Origin: Phoenix dactylifera
Taxonomy: Eukaryota; Streptophyta; Magnoliopsida; Arecales; Arecaceae
Assembly (NCBI RefSeq): GCF_009389715.1
Contig: NC_052395.1
Location: 20,312,493 to 20,376,492, forward strand
Direction of reading: 5' to 3'
DNA: 64,000 bases
The notes beneath the pieces were generated by a model. It ran no database searches and was not told the DNA's origin. It was given only the letters and a program-made list of their open reading frames with translations. Both the position numbers and the translations under genes were made by a program. This document shows, in pieces, positions 48,744-60,650 of the stretch. How positions within the stretch are numbered: the stretch's first letter is position 1; each line of letters opens with the position of its first letter.

Positions 48744-49022
48744 TAGACTCGGTCGCCCAGAAACTTCACGTCTGCTGCCTTGCAGACGCGAGAGCACGAT
48801 GGTGATTTCATTGTGGAAAGAAGACCGTGTGACGCCCACCTTGCTGTTATCTCATGAAGCCACAAATTCCAACTTTGAGGAAATTTACATGCGGCCTAGT
48901 TAGGTTGCTCTCAAGCAGCGCCCATCTATCCAACCTATTTATTAGGTTGAATTAGATTAAAATTTTATAAATTTAAATTAAATTTATACTTAAAAATTTC
49001 AAATCAATCTGAAATAGAATTG
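47592..49022 (+). repeat. Right arm of the 1.4 kb inverted repeat
   Basis: Reverse-complement partner of 36600-38027. The left boundary falls at CCAAGGG and the right boundary at GAAATAGAATTGG, after which the two loci are unrelated. Confidence 0.88.
47731..48532 (+). CDS. Stand-alone LRK10L ectodomain exon in the right inverted-repeat arm
   Basis: The same 267-codon ectodomain as 37085-37886 but on the plus strand. ATG at 47731-47733, signal peptide, galacturonan-binding WAK domain, WAK-associated domain, then phase-1 donor TGCG|GTACGT at 48533-48534. With intron retention the frame runs to 48672. On this strand the next membrane/kinase exons are 54504-54539 and 55695-56728 of a different kinase branch, also phase 1, so a transcript joining them is formally possible. 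One amino-acid difference from its partner indicates very recent copying or gene conversion. Confidence 0.72.
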
Positions 49023-49691
49023 GGTCCGTTGTCCTCTACATCTGTTTTTCGGTACTGCTTCCATTTGTCTCTAGTGGATTGGGTGAAATAAGATGACATG
49101 GGGTCAACGGTCTGTTGAGGTCAGTCAACCAGCCAGTAGCCGCTAATCGAAAATTAAGATCATATCAGCGTAACTATCATCACACAAAATAGTTCATTCC
49201 GCACTGCACGTTCTTCACTTCTTCCCTTCTCACCTAAACTTTCCCTTCCGCTTCTACCCAGCTATATCCTTCGTCTCAAATGAATTCCAAAATCTTACTA
49301 GAGTCAAAAGGGATCTTTTTCCATGTTGTTTTTCCTCATCTCCTTTTAGATAGGAAGCGGGCTGCCCTTTGGTGCAAGTCCAGTAATAAACATAGGTTCC
49401 GGTTCAACAGCCATCTTATTGTGGGTATCCATCTTTTACGGTGACCTGCAAAAAGCTTCATCCCTGTTCTTAAACTCCTCGGCCATGACTGTCGTATCAG
49501 ATACATTTTCAAGCAGTTCTTGTCACCGATTTCATCCACAGTGATTCAGCGACTCAGTGAAACCTTTCTCGCATCGACTCAACTAATAAGAACTTTTCTT
49601 TCTCTTCCATTGCTCAAAGAAACTATTCAACTACCAAGAAATATCTCGTCCTAATGATTGCACGTCGGCATATATATTTCATTGGACAGTA

Positions 49692-49696
49692 ATCAA
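49692..49696 (+). repeat. 5-bp target duplication of the solo LTR, left
   Basis: ATCAA immediately before TGTCAGTG, repeated at 52235-52239. Confidence 0.75.
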
Positions 49697-50294
49697 TGTC
49701 AGTGTCACATCTCGAATCTAGCACTCGAGTCTGAAATACCATACGACCGCAAACTTCTTAAAGCAGAGACCTAAAGAATATGCGCCTGAAAAATTTATCA
49801 CAAACCCAATATCCATGAACAATAATGATCTCAATTCATATCTGAAATAAAGTTGATCCAATTATAAAATTTGAATATCCAACCAATATCAGTGATGCTC
49901 TATCTAATCATTTCCTCTACCTATGATTTCAACAATAGCCAAGTACTATGCAGCTTGTAACTTTGGAAAAAAAAAAAGAGAAAGGGGTTGTGAGCTTTAC
50001 AACCCAGTAAGAATCTCAAACCACTACACCATAAGTAAAAAGAAAATAATCAATTAGCAATACTAGATATAATGAAAATTGTATCAATACTCGGAAAGCT
50101 TATACAAATAATAGACACATTAACATTTTATCAAAGGTATATGTGTGTGTATCTCAATATATCCAATTGTTCAACAACAATTTTTTATGTGTCATTTCAT
50201 CTATTTCTCATTAAATTTGATTTTTATTTTTTCTTTAATTATCTTTCGGCTATGGACTAACCAAAATCATGACTCAGTCTAAAATTGATATAAT

Positions 50295-50392
50295 CCCATG
50301 CATCAGCCCATGGTCGCTATACTACATATAAGCTCGTGGAGGTCCCATGCGTCAGCCCATGATCGCTATACTACGCTTAAGCTTGTGGAGGT
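50295..50392 (+). repeat. 49-bp tandem repeat, two units
   Basis: Units begin CCCATGC(A/G)TCAGCCCATG and contain CGCTATACTAC and AAGCT(C/T)GTGGAGGT. Decayed further partial units follow to about 50455. They lie within the solo LTR. Confidence 0.8.
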
Positions 50393-50687
50393 TGTCTCAC
50401 GTATAAGATCGTGGAGGCTATCCTTATGTGTTAGCTCATTGGCGCTATGATGTAGTTAGTTCACACCATATCTTATTTGTCTGATTTATATGTTGCTTTT
50501 GCCAAATTAGTTACCACTTATACAACGACTTTCTTTCAACTTCAAGATATCTTTGTTCACATAATCATATTCTTAATATCCGATACGTATAACAACAATA
50601 TGAATATATTTATGCTGAAAATCATATGAAAGCATATCGTCACATGCCAAATTGATACAAATCTCATGATGCAAATCCAGCGATACA

Positions 50688-50693
<6 letters not shown>

Positions 50694-50725
<32 letters not shown>
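50694..50725 (+). repeat. AT microsatellite
   Basis: (AT)n within the solo LTR; a shorter one lies at about 50999-51011. Confidence 0.85.
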
Positions 50726-50726
<1 letters not shown>

Positions 50727-52234
50727 CGCGTTAGTTTTGAAGCTGCGCCCCTCCATTTTTCACCTTCAAAAGAAGGCGCCAGCGCTTTAGTAGTGACCCC
50801 TCCGGGGGTCCCGGGTTGCTTTGGCGCACCCACAAAAAGTAATTTCCTTCTCCGACTCACTCGGACACCTCGCTCAAACACCTACTTCCAGATTAGATGG
50901 ACGTTACCCCCCTGCCCCCTCGGGGAGATATCCGGTCCATAAATGGACCTGTCACCTGGGAATTGGTCGTTACCCCCCTTCGGCCTGTGGCCTCGTCGTA
51001 TATATATATATGGTGACCGAGTATATGGATTCTTATTTTTATTGAAGACTGATTAAACACAATAATCACTGACCTGCTTCACAGTCTACGAGGAGGGGTG
51101 CAGAGTACCCAATCAAAACCTTCTTGTGCGCAGGATTCTTCCTTTACAGAATCAAACTTGATTATCAAAAAAAAATCAAATACTGGACTAATAACCTAGA
51201 CTGCCTATCGACATCAACCAGGGATCCATCACCAGGTCCCCTGAGTCACTTCTACCACCCACTCAGGTCAACTAGAGAGAGACACTAAGAGACAGAAAAT
51301 CTAGATAGAGGAGAGAGAAAATAAGAGAAAAAGAAGAGAGCTGTGATGCCTTCTCTCTCTCCTTCCTGAAACAGAGGATGACCCTCGATGGCGTTCGTAA
51401 TCGGCGACACCCAACGGTCGACGACCCACAGCGGTGCCGGTGGCTTGCCCGCCTCGCGACGACCGATGAAACAAAAGAAAAAGAGTATCAAAACATGGGA
51501 GACTCTATTACCAGCAATTCAGCGACTCGTCGACCGAATTCAAAGCTAAAACGATGGCTGCGGTGGTTGTTGAGGTCAAGGGGCCCATAGGTGGCCGGCA
51601 GCCGGTGGCTCCTATTTCATCGAAGAAACAGAGGTTCCGACCCCTTAAACCGAAGAAATCAAGCATCGTCATGGTTGGAGCTCTAGTCATGGTCTTCGGC
51701 CACTACGAGGATTCAAAGGAAGACCCCGGCGGCGAAAACAACCAGAACATGGGTTCGACCTGTCAAAACATAGAAAACAGAGCTTTACGCTTCTCAACCA
51801 AAATCCGGCGATCATCAGCCGGTCGTCGAGGCTCCAAAGAATCTGGAGAAGGGAGGGAGAGTAGCTCGAGAGGGAAAGCCATGTCTTTACTTGGTTTTCA
51901 GACGAGGACTAGCTGTGGCGGTGGTGCGGACGGCGATCAACTTTGGGGGAGAAAACCAAAAAAAATGTTGGCGGTGAGCTCCGATCACAGCCGGAACTCC
52001 GGTGGGGGGGAAGAGAGGGTGGGGAGGAGCCTCTAAATAGGCTCGGCCATGATCGGAATCTGACCCAAAGTCGGATTCCATCCGGCGAGATCGGGAGGGA
52101 GAAGACTCCCATCGGGAGTCCTCTTCCTCTTCAGGCACGTGCGCGGCACGCGCTGATATTTTTGTTTTTAGACCAAATTAGCTGGGTAGGTCAAGTGGAC
52201 CAAGCCCAGTTCACTTAAAGGGCCGGGTATCACA

Positions 52235-52239
52235 ATCAA
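52235..52239 (+). repeat. 5-bp target duplication of the solo LTR, right
   Basis: ATCAA directly after the terminal CA. Confidence 0.75.
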
Positions 52240-53386
52240 ATCAGCTGAATTTCTTTTGCAGTATATGTGAGTGACTGATGCTCTCAACGAGACATATAGT
52301 GGTGCTGACTTTTGACATTATGGCCTGAGAGACACTCCACCATTCTTCTTCTTCTTCTTCTTAATTCTGGCCTAATATTTTCCAATAATGGAAGATTGTG
52401 CTTGATTGAAGCACATAATCAAGCAGTCGATTGGATTGGATCTTTTTTTCTTCCTCCTTTCTTTATTAGGAGCATATTGTAAAGATAGATGATACGCCAT
52501 ACAGATATTTAAGCATATTATACCAATATTTGCGTATTTGGTGAAGAGTGTGCACCGTAGGGCGATTGAATATTTGAAGGATTTCTGGGTTTCATACAAT
52601 AAGCGGTTTTAATAGATTAACTGTTTCCATGTGCTCCTTTGTTATTCAGAACCAATTCTTCTACTTTTCATGAATTTCTTCAATCATGTATACCATCCAA
52701 CGAAGTCGGCTAAAAGAGCAGCATACATTCCAAGACCTTCATATCATATTACAATGAAATAAAGATACATTGTATGTATGAAATTGTGAAGATTTTGGCT
52801 CAAAAAATATCACCAAATAGGCTAAATTACTACATCTACATCATGCTTATCTTAAATAATTGGACAAGCCCATCTACGAAGAAAACATGTACTATCTGTA
52901 GCTCTAGTATATTTTTCACTCTAACATGTTTGCTTCATAAATTCAAAGACACCACATTCAGTTATTCTTTTCCATAATCGATCTTTTTCTATTCTTCACT
53001 ACCTGTCTAATTCAACTCGATACATCTTACTTCCATCTCAACAAATCTGTTATATATTATAAGGACAAGCTTGCATGAAGACCACCACTAATCTTACCTT
53101 GATACACCCAGCAGAAAAGGAGCTTTTTATCGCAATTTTATCATTGTCTCTTTTAACAATTCATCCAACTTCTAGTTAAGAAGTCAAGACAGATGACACA
53201 AACCAGGATCTTGTTGACTTTTCTTTTGATCAATCAGCAATACAATTTCATCAAAAAAAAAAGGGGGGAAAAGCTCAGTAATATAAGTAGTTGGCCTACT
53301 CCTGTTTTCCAATATACTTCTAATCCTCTGGCAATCAAGTCTAAAGTTGTCCTTGAAATGCAAAAATAAGTCCATCAACATTAGGT
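52240..53386. other. Spacer upstream of the Lr10-type kinase
   Basis: AT-rich, with no gene recognised. It probably includes the former promoter of the kinase gene. Confidence 0.4.
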
Positions 53387-53466
53387 TTGCCTTGGAAAAT
53401 ATCTAGTGTTTCTTCCTTCCCTCTTCATAGAGGAATATGTTTGCATAACATTTTTTTGTTGCTTCA

Positions 53467-53683
53467 TATGTTTACTTCCTTTTCTTTCTCCTCCGCTACT
53501 TCCTTTATCCAACTTTCATTCCTGTCCTACAACCTTGTGTCCTCCGATGATAGAACCTGTGACATCAGAAAACCCTTCTCCACAAACAATACTGCTGCAG
53601 AATGCCAAAAGTTTCATTGCATCAAGTGTATCAATTTGACCCCTCTAAAAAGCATCTCGTTCCCTGAAAAAAGCCATTCATAA
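53467..53683 (+). pseudogene. Decayed ectodomain exon of the Lr10-type kinase
   Basis: Homologous to the minus-strand remnant at 19855-20246: the same CATATG start, hydrophobic leader, TCCTACAACC block and NNT...EC...C.N.TP pattern. It lacks the later domain and runs into stops. Confidence 0.6.
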
Positions 53684-56600
53684 TTCATATCCTTAATTCC
53701 TCTTGTCAAATCAATGTAGGAAATTAAAGCACCATAAAAGGTCAAATACTTTCTCTGGCTTTCTCTGATGAACAAACTAAGCACTAGGGACATTCCACAA
53801 CCAAAAAACCAGAGAAGGTACTTGGGTGGTTGTGTCTTAAATCAAAACTCTGCACTCTTCAACTGTCACTCCGTTGCTGCATTGAGGGGTCAGTCTTAAA
53901 TATACTCTTCTGCTCGACGACTCTGTTCAAAGGCTGCAACAAACTTTTGGTCTCCAATGGTTGAAGCCAACAAGGACACGAATCTTCTGCAGTAACCTTC
54001 CGGGATTCATATCTCCTAATCCCCTCTTCGTTTCCTTTCCTTTCATATGGGTAGTGTTTGACTCTGTTACATTGTTATCTCCTTTCTCCCTTTTCTTTCT
54101 TTTACTGCATAATCTCTGTTCTTATCTTATACATATTTTTATCTTAATAAATTGGGTGGCCTAACCTCCCTTCATCTCAAACTTATAGATGCAATAGGCA
54201 GTGCAATGATAATAAAAAAAGAGTAGACACCAACATCATACCTCTAGTAGATATCATTGAAAGATCAAGGGACTTCACTTCTTTGTATTTGTGTCCCTGC
54301 TAATTCTAGCAATATTGTCAGGTTTCTCATTCCTTCTTTTCAGTTTTCTCTAAAAGCACAATTCTGTATGCACGTCTTATGTTCATGAAAAATGGTTGTT
54401 TTGACAGAATATTTATAGAATAACAGACGATGTAATTATATATTTTTCTTAATCAAGAGGGTTGAGTTCTAACAGTGGAGGTAATTGTTTTTTGATGCTG
54501 CAGGAAGTCACGATCCAAGGAAGACGGGAATCATGATAGGTAACCAACATACCTCTCCTAAACCTACCATTTTAAGGTTTTCGTCTTCTTCCGTTCCATT
54601 AAACAATATTTTTTCTGGTTTGTTTATTCACGATACTCAATGAAGTAAATGAAACGTTATCCAAATTACCGATTGGAAAATTATCTACTTAATACTTTTT
54701 TGGATAGCCTAGCAATAATCCACCCTCCCCTCATACTAGGGCCTGCCATCTTGCCTAGTTCCCTGAGTCTATAAATTATGAGTGCTCTATGGCTGTGTCG
54801 ATTGATTATACAAGCCTTATGTCGATAAATTATAAGTTCCCTATGTCTCCCTTGCAGCCTTACTCTGAGTTTCAAAAACCTAACTTAGTCATCTTTATTT
54901 CTTTCAGTTAAGTCAACCTAGCCAGTTCCCTAGTAAACTGAACTCAACTCCCAATTATAGGACTGCAAGACGATAACTCTGGGCACTTTAAATTCCTTTA
55001 ATCCCTTCATTGAACCTTATTCCATATTTCCTGGGTTTGCCACCTTATTCATTACGATAATTGCATCAAGATTTCAATGGCGTAACTCAACTTTAAGAGA
55101 ACCCAAGCCTCCTGACATCATGTTAAACCCCTAGAAGCTTTTTTCCTTATGGCCAATTGCTACATAATTTATGGCCAAGAAATAAGTGATAACAAATCCA
55201 AGAAAAGAGTTATGGGTCATCATATTGGAAATGATAAGGACTTCTTCAGATTAAATTGTATAGTTTAAAAAGAGTCATGGCTTAAACACATCTAGAAAAC
55301 TATTGCATAGTCTGCTCAAAATTATTGGCAATTTGCCAAGTGGTCAAAAGCTAAAGTTAAGAGTTATAGCATTCATACGTATGAGAGGTATACCAAAGGG
55401 GAAATAGTGGACCAAGGGGGTGAAAAATCAAATGTTGAGTAATGATAATTAGTTATCACTTTAAAAGCAAGCGCGTGATGGAAAATCTTAAAATCAAAAT
55501 TTCAATCATTGGATAACTTTTTTCTCAAGATTATAGGCATGAATGCTCATAAAATTTTATAGATGTGAAATGATATGTTTATTGTTGCTTGTGTTTATAT
55601 GCAAATTATGAGGTTAATGCTAAATTTTTGAAGTAATGTATGAAATACTTCCATAGAACATTCAAATGGTAGTTATGCCTTTCCTCCTTCGCAGGTGCTA
55701 TTGGTGCCGCCACAGGATTATCTCTGGGGTTCTTATTGCTCTTAGTCTATCTTCTTCGTTACAGAAAGTCTCACTCAAATAATGCACAAAGTGTTGAAGA
55801 CTTGCTACAAAAATATGGATCCTCGATGCCAAAAAGGTACAAATATTCAGAAATTAAAAGGATGACCAAATCCTTTAGTCATAAGTTAGGGCAAGGCGGT
55901 TATGGTACTGTGTTCAAGGGTAATCTTTGTGATGGCCGTCTGGTAGCTGTGAAAGTCTTAGGTGAGTCCAAAGGTAATGGTGAGGAATTTATCAATGAGG
56001 TAGTTAGCATTGGCAGAACTTCCCATGTGAACATCGTTTGTCTGCTAGGCTTCTGTTTAAAGGGGTCAAAGAGAGCTCTTGTCTATGAATTCATGCCAAA
56101 TGGCTCACTTGAGAAATTTATATACACGGAGGTACCAGATGCAAAGATTAAACTTGGTTGGGAAAAATTATATGAGATTGCAGTCGGTATTGCTCGAGGA
56201 CTAGAGTACTTGCATCGTGGGTGTAGCACTCGCATAGTACATTTTGACATCAAGCCTCACAACATCCTACTGGACCAAGATTTTTGTCCCAAGATTTCTG
56301 ATTTTGGGTTGGCAAAACTATGCCCTCCGAAAGAGAGCATCATTTCAATAGTCGGTGCGAGGGGAACGGTTGGATACATTGCCCCTGAAGTCTTCTCTAG
56401 AAATTTTGGAGTTGTCTCCAGCAAATCGGATGTTTACAGTTATGGAATGATGGTGCTGGAAATGGTCGGTGGACGTAAAAATATAGATGCAAGTGCAGAG
56501 AATACTAGTGAAATTTATTTTCCACACTGGGTTTATGACCATCTCAATCATTATGATACCCTAGAAGCTTGTGGAGTGACTAGTGATACTGAAGAGATTG

Positions 56601-56728
56601 CCAAAAAGATGATAATAGTTGGGTTGTGGTGCATACAAATGCTACCTGCAGATCGTCCATTAATAAGTAGAGTAGTGAATATGTTGGAAGGAAGCATCAG
56701 TGACTTGCAAATGCCACCAAGACCATAG
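53467..56728 (+). CDS. Lr10-type (LRK10L2/PR5K-like) receptor kinase; kinase intact, ectodomain decayed
   Basis: The kinase exon 55695-56728 is open from the acceptor TTCGCAG to the stop. It has a membrane span (GLSLGFLLLLVYLL), glycine loop GQGGYGTVFKG, VAVKVL, HFDIKPHN (56240), DFGLAK and GTVGYIAPE. The HFD in place of HRD makes it a non-RD kinase, usual for this immune-type branch. A 36-nt exon at 54504-54539 (GSHDPRKTGIMI) joins it in phase 1, giving the family-typical GIMIGAIGAATGLSLGF. The first exon is represented by a signal peptide (ATG 53467-53469) and the start of the galacturonan-binding domain (NNTAAECQKFHCIKCINLTP), but a stop at 53681-53683 and further decay follow before any WAK-associated domain. 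The gene is probably a pseudogene or encodes an ectodomain-poor membrane kinase. The C-terminus ends early at MPPRP. Confidence 0.72.
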
Positions 56729-57189
56729 TTAATTTCTATTTTAGAATCATCAATGATTCTAATGATTCATTGACCTATATTCCTTATGGTGCAAAACTCA
56801 TTGTATTTTTCAGCTCTGTTAAATAATAATCTCTAAGCTCATATTTTAGCTGCCATGAAATAACATGTTTAATATCATTTATTTTGCTGCTTCTATTGTT
56901 GCAATAAGTATATATTATATTATATTATATAAATGGATCTTAATAATGCTTTTTGAATCTTTGAGTTTGGAGAATATGGCAAGAAAAAAATTGATTTGGT
57001 TTTAGGGCTGAAAACGATCAAATATGGATCAGACATCATTATATTCATATCTATATCCATTTTTTATTTAACATATATAGATAATGATAAAAATATCAAT
57101 TGGATTCTAAAATTCATATCTTATTTGCTTCAAATGGATATAGATGCAAATTGAATATTGATATGGATATAAATGCAGATATTAGTCAG

Positions 57190-57345
57190 ATAGTTAAACT
57201 TTATGAACCAACAAATTAAAAATTTTATTATATCAATGGTAATTAAGTTAAGAAAATGTTTATATTGTCGCTTATTTTCCATTTATAGAAATTGTACAAG
57301 ACTCAATAGGACTACAAACAGAACTGAATATTTGTAAAGTGATTG
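57190..57345 (+). repeat. Dispersed AT-rich repeat (partner of 24850-25010)
   Basis: See the partner; same strand, diverged. Confidence 0.45.
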
Positions 57346-57614
57346 AGGTAGCTACCTACCATATGCATATCTGCGTTCCATTGAGAGAGATATGGATATG
57401 AATAATGATAGTAGAACACCCGAATTGTATCGATGTTCGGTAGTTTCGTATGCAGAAATAAACACAAACAGATATTATCTGCTTTAATTTTTCTCCAATT
57501 TGGTTTGCTACTACCTTGAATAATGTGAATTATAGGTCAGGGCATGTGCTGCAAATCAGAGATATAATGGGTGTTTGCATTATGTTCTCACATATAGACC
57601 TATCTTTTATCTTT

Positions 57615-57695
57615 TCATTCATTCATTCACTCACTCATTCATTCATTTTGAGGTTCATCCATTCATTCAATTCATTCTTCCATTCATTCATTTTG
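57615..57695 (+). repeat. ATTC microsatellite
   Basis: Imperfect (CATT)n, with the longer phrase CATTCATTTTGAGG appearing twice. Confidence 0.8.
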
Positions 57696-59639
57696 AGGCT
57701 AGAAGGGAGTCCCATCATAATCTAGGACTCGGAACCTAGGATTTTTTACCAAGAAGGAACTCCAACCCATATTTCGTGGTGAAATCTTGAGGAATAACAC
57801 CACCCAAGACTCGGACCATGGACCCGCCATTTGAAACGGAGAGGTATGGACAGTGAGCTATTGCTGCGTTCATCTTTTAAGTGATATTCAAAGTTTGCTT
57901 TGCTGGATGGCTCCCTTTTGCCTCCCTTAGCATCAAAAAACGAAATGTTTTTTATCTACCTTGCATTTTCTAGGGATACTCCTCCAAAGAAAAGAAAAGA
58001 AAAACATAAGATGCTCTGCAATAACTTGCTTTCTTTGCCTTCTTTTGCTGTCCAATTCAGATCGGACTCATTATTGGATTGACTCTTATGTTCTACAGTT
58101 TTTATTTGAATATAAGTAGAGAAAAAGAATGAACAGAGAAAATATCAGGAAAAGAAAAGGAAAGTTCAATCCAATCAACTGCTTGATTGTTCTATCTCCC
58201 ATAAATGAGGCAAATCTTCCCATGTGAATTACTACCCTCATCTAATCTAACATGAAAGTCCACTTGCAATTTCCATTCTTCCCACTGCTAGAACTAGAAT
58301 GAATCTAGTTACTCATAAAGCAAGATCACTTGGACTAAAAATAAGGCTGAGGCAATTATAGATAACAGTAGCAAACAGTGAGCATTAGATTCAATTTTTA
58401 AGAGTATTTCCCCCTTTTCTTGTTCATTTCATTGCGATTTACCCTTGGAAAATTATGTTAATGGGGAACAGGCAAGCATAGCAATACTAAAGTGCAACAA
58501 ATGCACTTTTAAGTTTGTAGTATGAAGTTTACAATTTGGAGTTAATACAGCTGTCGGAAAAAATTAGGCATGAGCAAGACAAACCCTACATAAAAATAAA
58601 ATTCTCTCAGCTTTAATATTTCAGCTCTCTCTCGACACGCTTTCATTTCTCTCGCTGGCCAAGGGAGTGTCCCGCTACATGCAAGAGGAGAGGATGAGAG
58701 CAAGAAGAGAGATACTATTCTCTAAGAATTGTTGAAGACTACGATTTAGATAAGCCTTGGTAATGGTATAGCTATGGTGCATTGACTTGGGGTGAAATAT
58801 TTATTAGGAATGAAATCCCCCGACCGAGAACCGCCTTCTGCTTTAGTTGCTTTGAAGACACACCTGAGAACTACATCCCTTGCCTTGTTAGCAACGTAAG
58901 TGGTCTTGCACCTTCACCAACGTAACAACCTTGCAAAAACTAGGTTGACATGATTTGGTAAAATTTCAATTGCACATTGATACCTAAACCCAGATAGTCT
59001 GTAATATAATAAACTCAAAACTAAATATATCCCACAAGATGGGAATGGAAGATGTTGGTACTGACAACTAAGATGCATTTGCCGAATATGACGGCATTAG
59101 AGAGGATGGGTAAAAGCTCCATGATTTCGGTCTATTCTATATCCACCATATATGTGATGATGAACGCGTGCATGTGTTTACTCTCACATCGGCTATGCAA
59201 TAAGCAGATCTTGAATACTTAAACAGAATCAAGAAATCTAAATAATATGTTATGGCTTGCCTTTTTACGTAATATCCTAAGTTGTTACAAATAGTACCAG
59301 AGTGGATCTTGCCAATAAACCCTGTAAACTAAAGGATACTGTAGTATGAGTCTAGATTGAATTTATGATATTTATAATTGGATTTGAATGGATTTTGGAT
59401 TTTATCTTAACAAGGACATCAGAGCTTAAATAGCAGAGTATGTCAAGATCCACATGTGTGTGTATTTAATCTCACATCAGCTAATGGATAGTTCCTAAAT
59501 ACATATATAAGACCCAAAAAAATCAAATGATATTTTTCGGCTAATATTATTTTGGAGAGGCCCTAGTTTGTTGCAATATAAGTCATAATATGAGTATCTT
59601 TTCTACTGGTTTATTGAGCTTCTTCAGAAGTTTCTCTAT

Positions 59640-60650
59640 TTCAGGTCTCTGCAGCTGTCGTCGAAAGAGCTGAAAAAGTCCCGTCTCCTGCCTCTATTCC
59701 CACCGCCATCCGTTTCTTCCACCGCCAAACGCCGGTAACGATGGTGGAGGAGGAGGATGAGAAGGTCAAAGCCCGTGGATTGGGCATTGGGATCTGGGTT
59801 TTCCTTAGCTCCATCTTACCCCACCGAGGGAAATCAATGAATAGGATCTTCACCCTACACGTGGAGATAAACCAGCTGTCCACGCCCTCTGTCACGGGCC
59901 AAAAGCCAGTCGTCTCACGAGACTCTTATGCGGATTTGCATACGTATGGTAAGCTATGCGTACTTCTTTTCGTAATGAGTTTGCAAATATGCGCGCATCT
60001 GCGTAGAACAATAGACACAGACAGATGTCTGCATAGTATTTCAATGCGAATTTACGTCTTCATAGACTATCTATGCGCCCCCCTGCGCGGAATCTCCACT
60101 CCCTGGGACAGTTGTTTCCCGTGGTCGCTTACAGATATTGGCATGTTTTTTTTATATATATACGGATATTGTTCCGGATTTTAAAAAAAAAATTATGTGC
60201 TCCTTGAGCTCATTGTAGATTTTCTTTTCCGCACAAATAGTTTTCTGAGTACGTCCGCATATCTTCACTAAAACATTAAAAATATATGCCTATCCGCACG
60301 TCTTCCCAGGGGAAAAAAAGCCAGAGCTCCGAGCTCTTTGTCCACCGCCGCTTCTCCGCTCACAAGAAATAGTCCTCGATTTGGCCGTTCAGACGGATTA
60401 CCTACTCACCAGTGGAGGGAGAAAGAACTGAAGGAGGACGAAGAGGGAGGAAGAAGGCGAAGAAAACGACGTCGTTTGTGTAAACGTTTCCATCTTAATG
60501 GGTTCAGGGGGGTCGATTCACGGATTCCAATGGGTCCGGTCTGTTTTGGGTCACAAGCATGCAAACGCACGCACAGCACATGCGCGTCGCACACTAAAAT
60601 AAAAATTTTTCTTTCACAGAATTTTTCATTGGGCATGGACTCTTATTTGA
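59640..60650. other. GC-richer island, possible captured exon-like DNA
   Basis: Base composition changes relative to the flanks, and both strands hold frames of 75-147 codons. None has a family signature. The segment near 60470-60480 holds AACGACGTCGTTT, a short palindrome. It may be a decayed promoter/first-exon fragment or part of an unknown transposon. Confidence 0.25.

Larger units (their letters stand above)
49697..52234 (+). mobile_element. Solo LTR, 2538 bp
   Basis: Starts TGTCAGTGTCACATC and ends GGGCCGGGTATCACA, so it has TG...CA ends, and is flanked by the 5-bp duplication ATCAA. No gag or pol sequence lies inside. It contains internal 49-bp repeats, an AT microsatellite (50694-50725), a GC-rich block (50740-51000) and a second GC-rich part (51360-52140). 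A length of 2.5 kb fits the long LTRs of some plant Ty3 or SIRE-type Copia families, but I cannot assign the family. It was most likely left by recombination between the two LTRs of a full element. Confidence 0.75.

Noticed and set aside
51554-52036. 160-codon frame as an independent gene
   Set aside because: Lies wholly inside the solo LTR and has no recognisable domain; kept only as a remark on the LTR.
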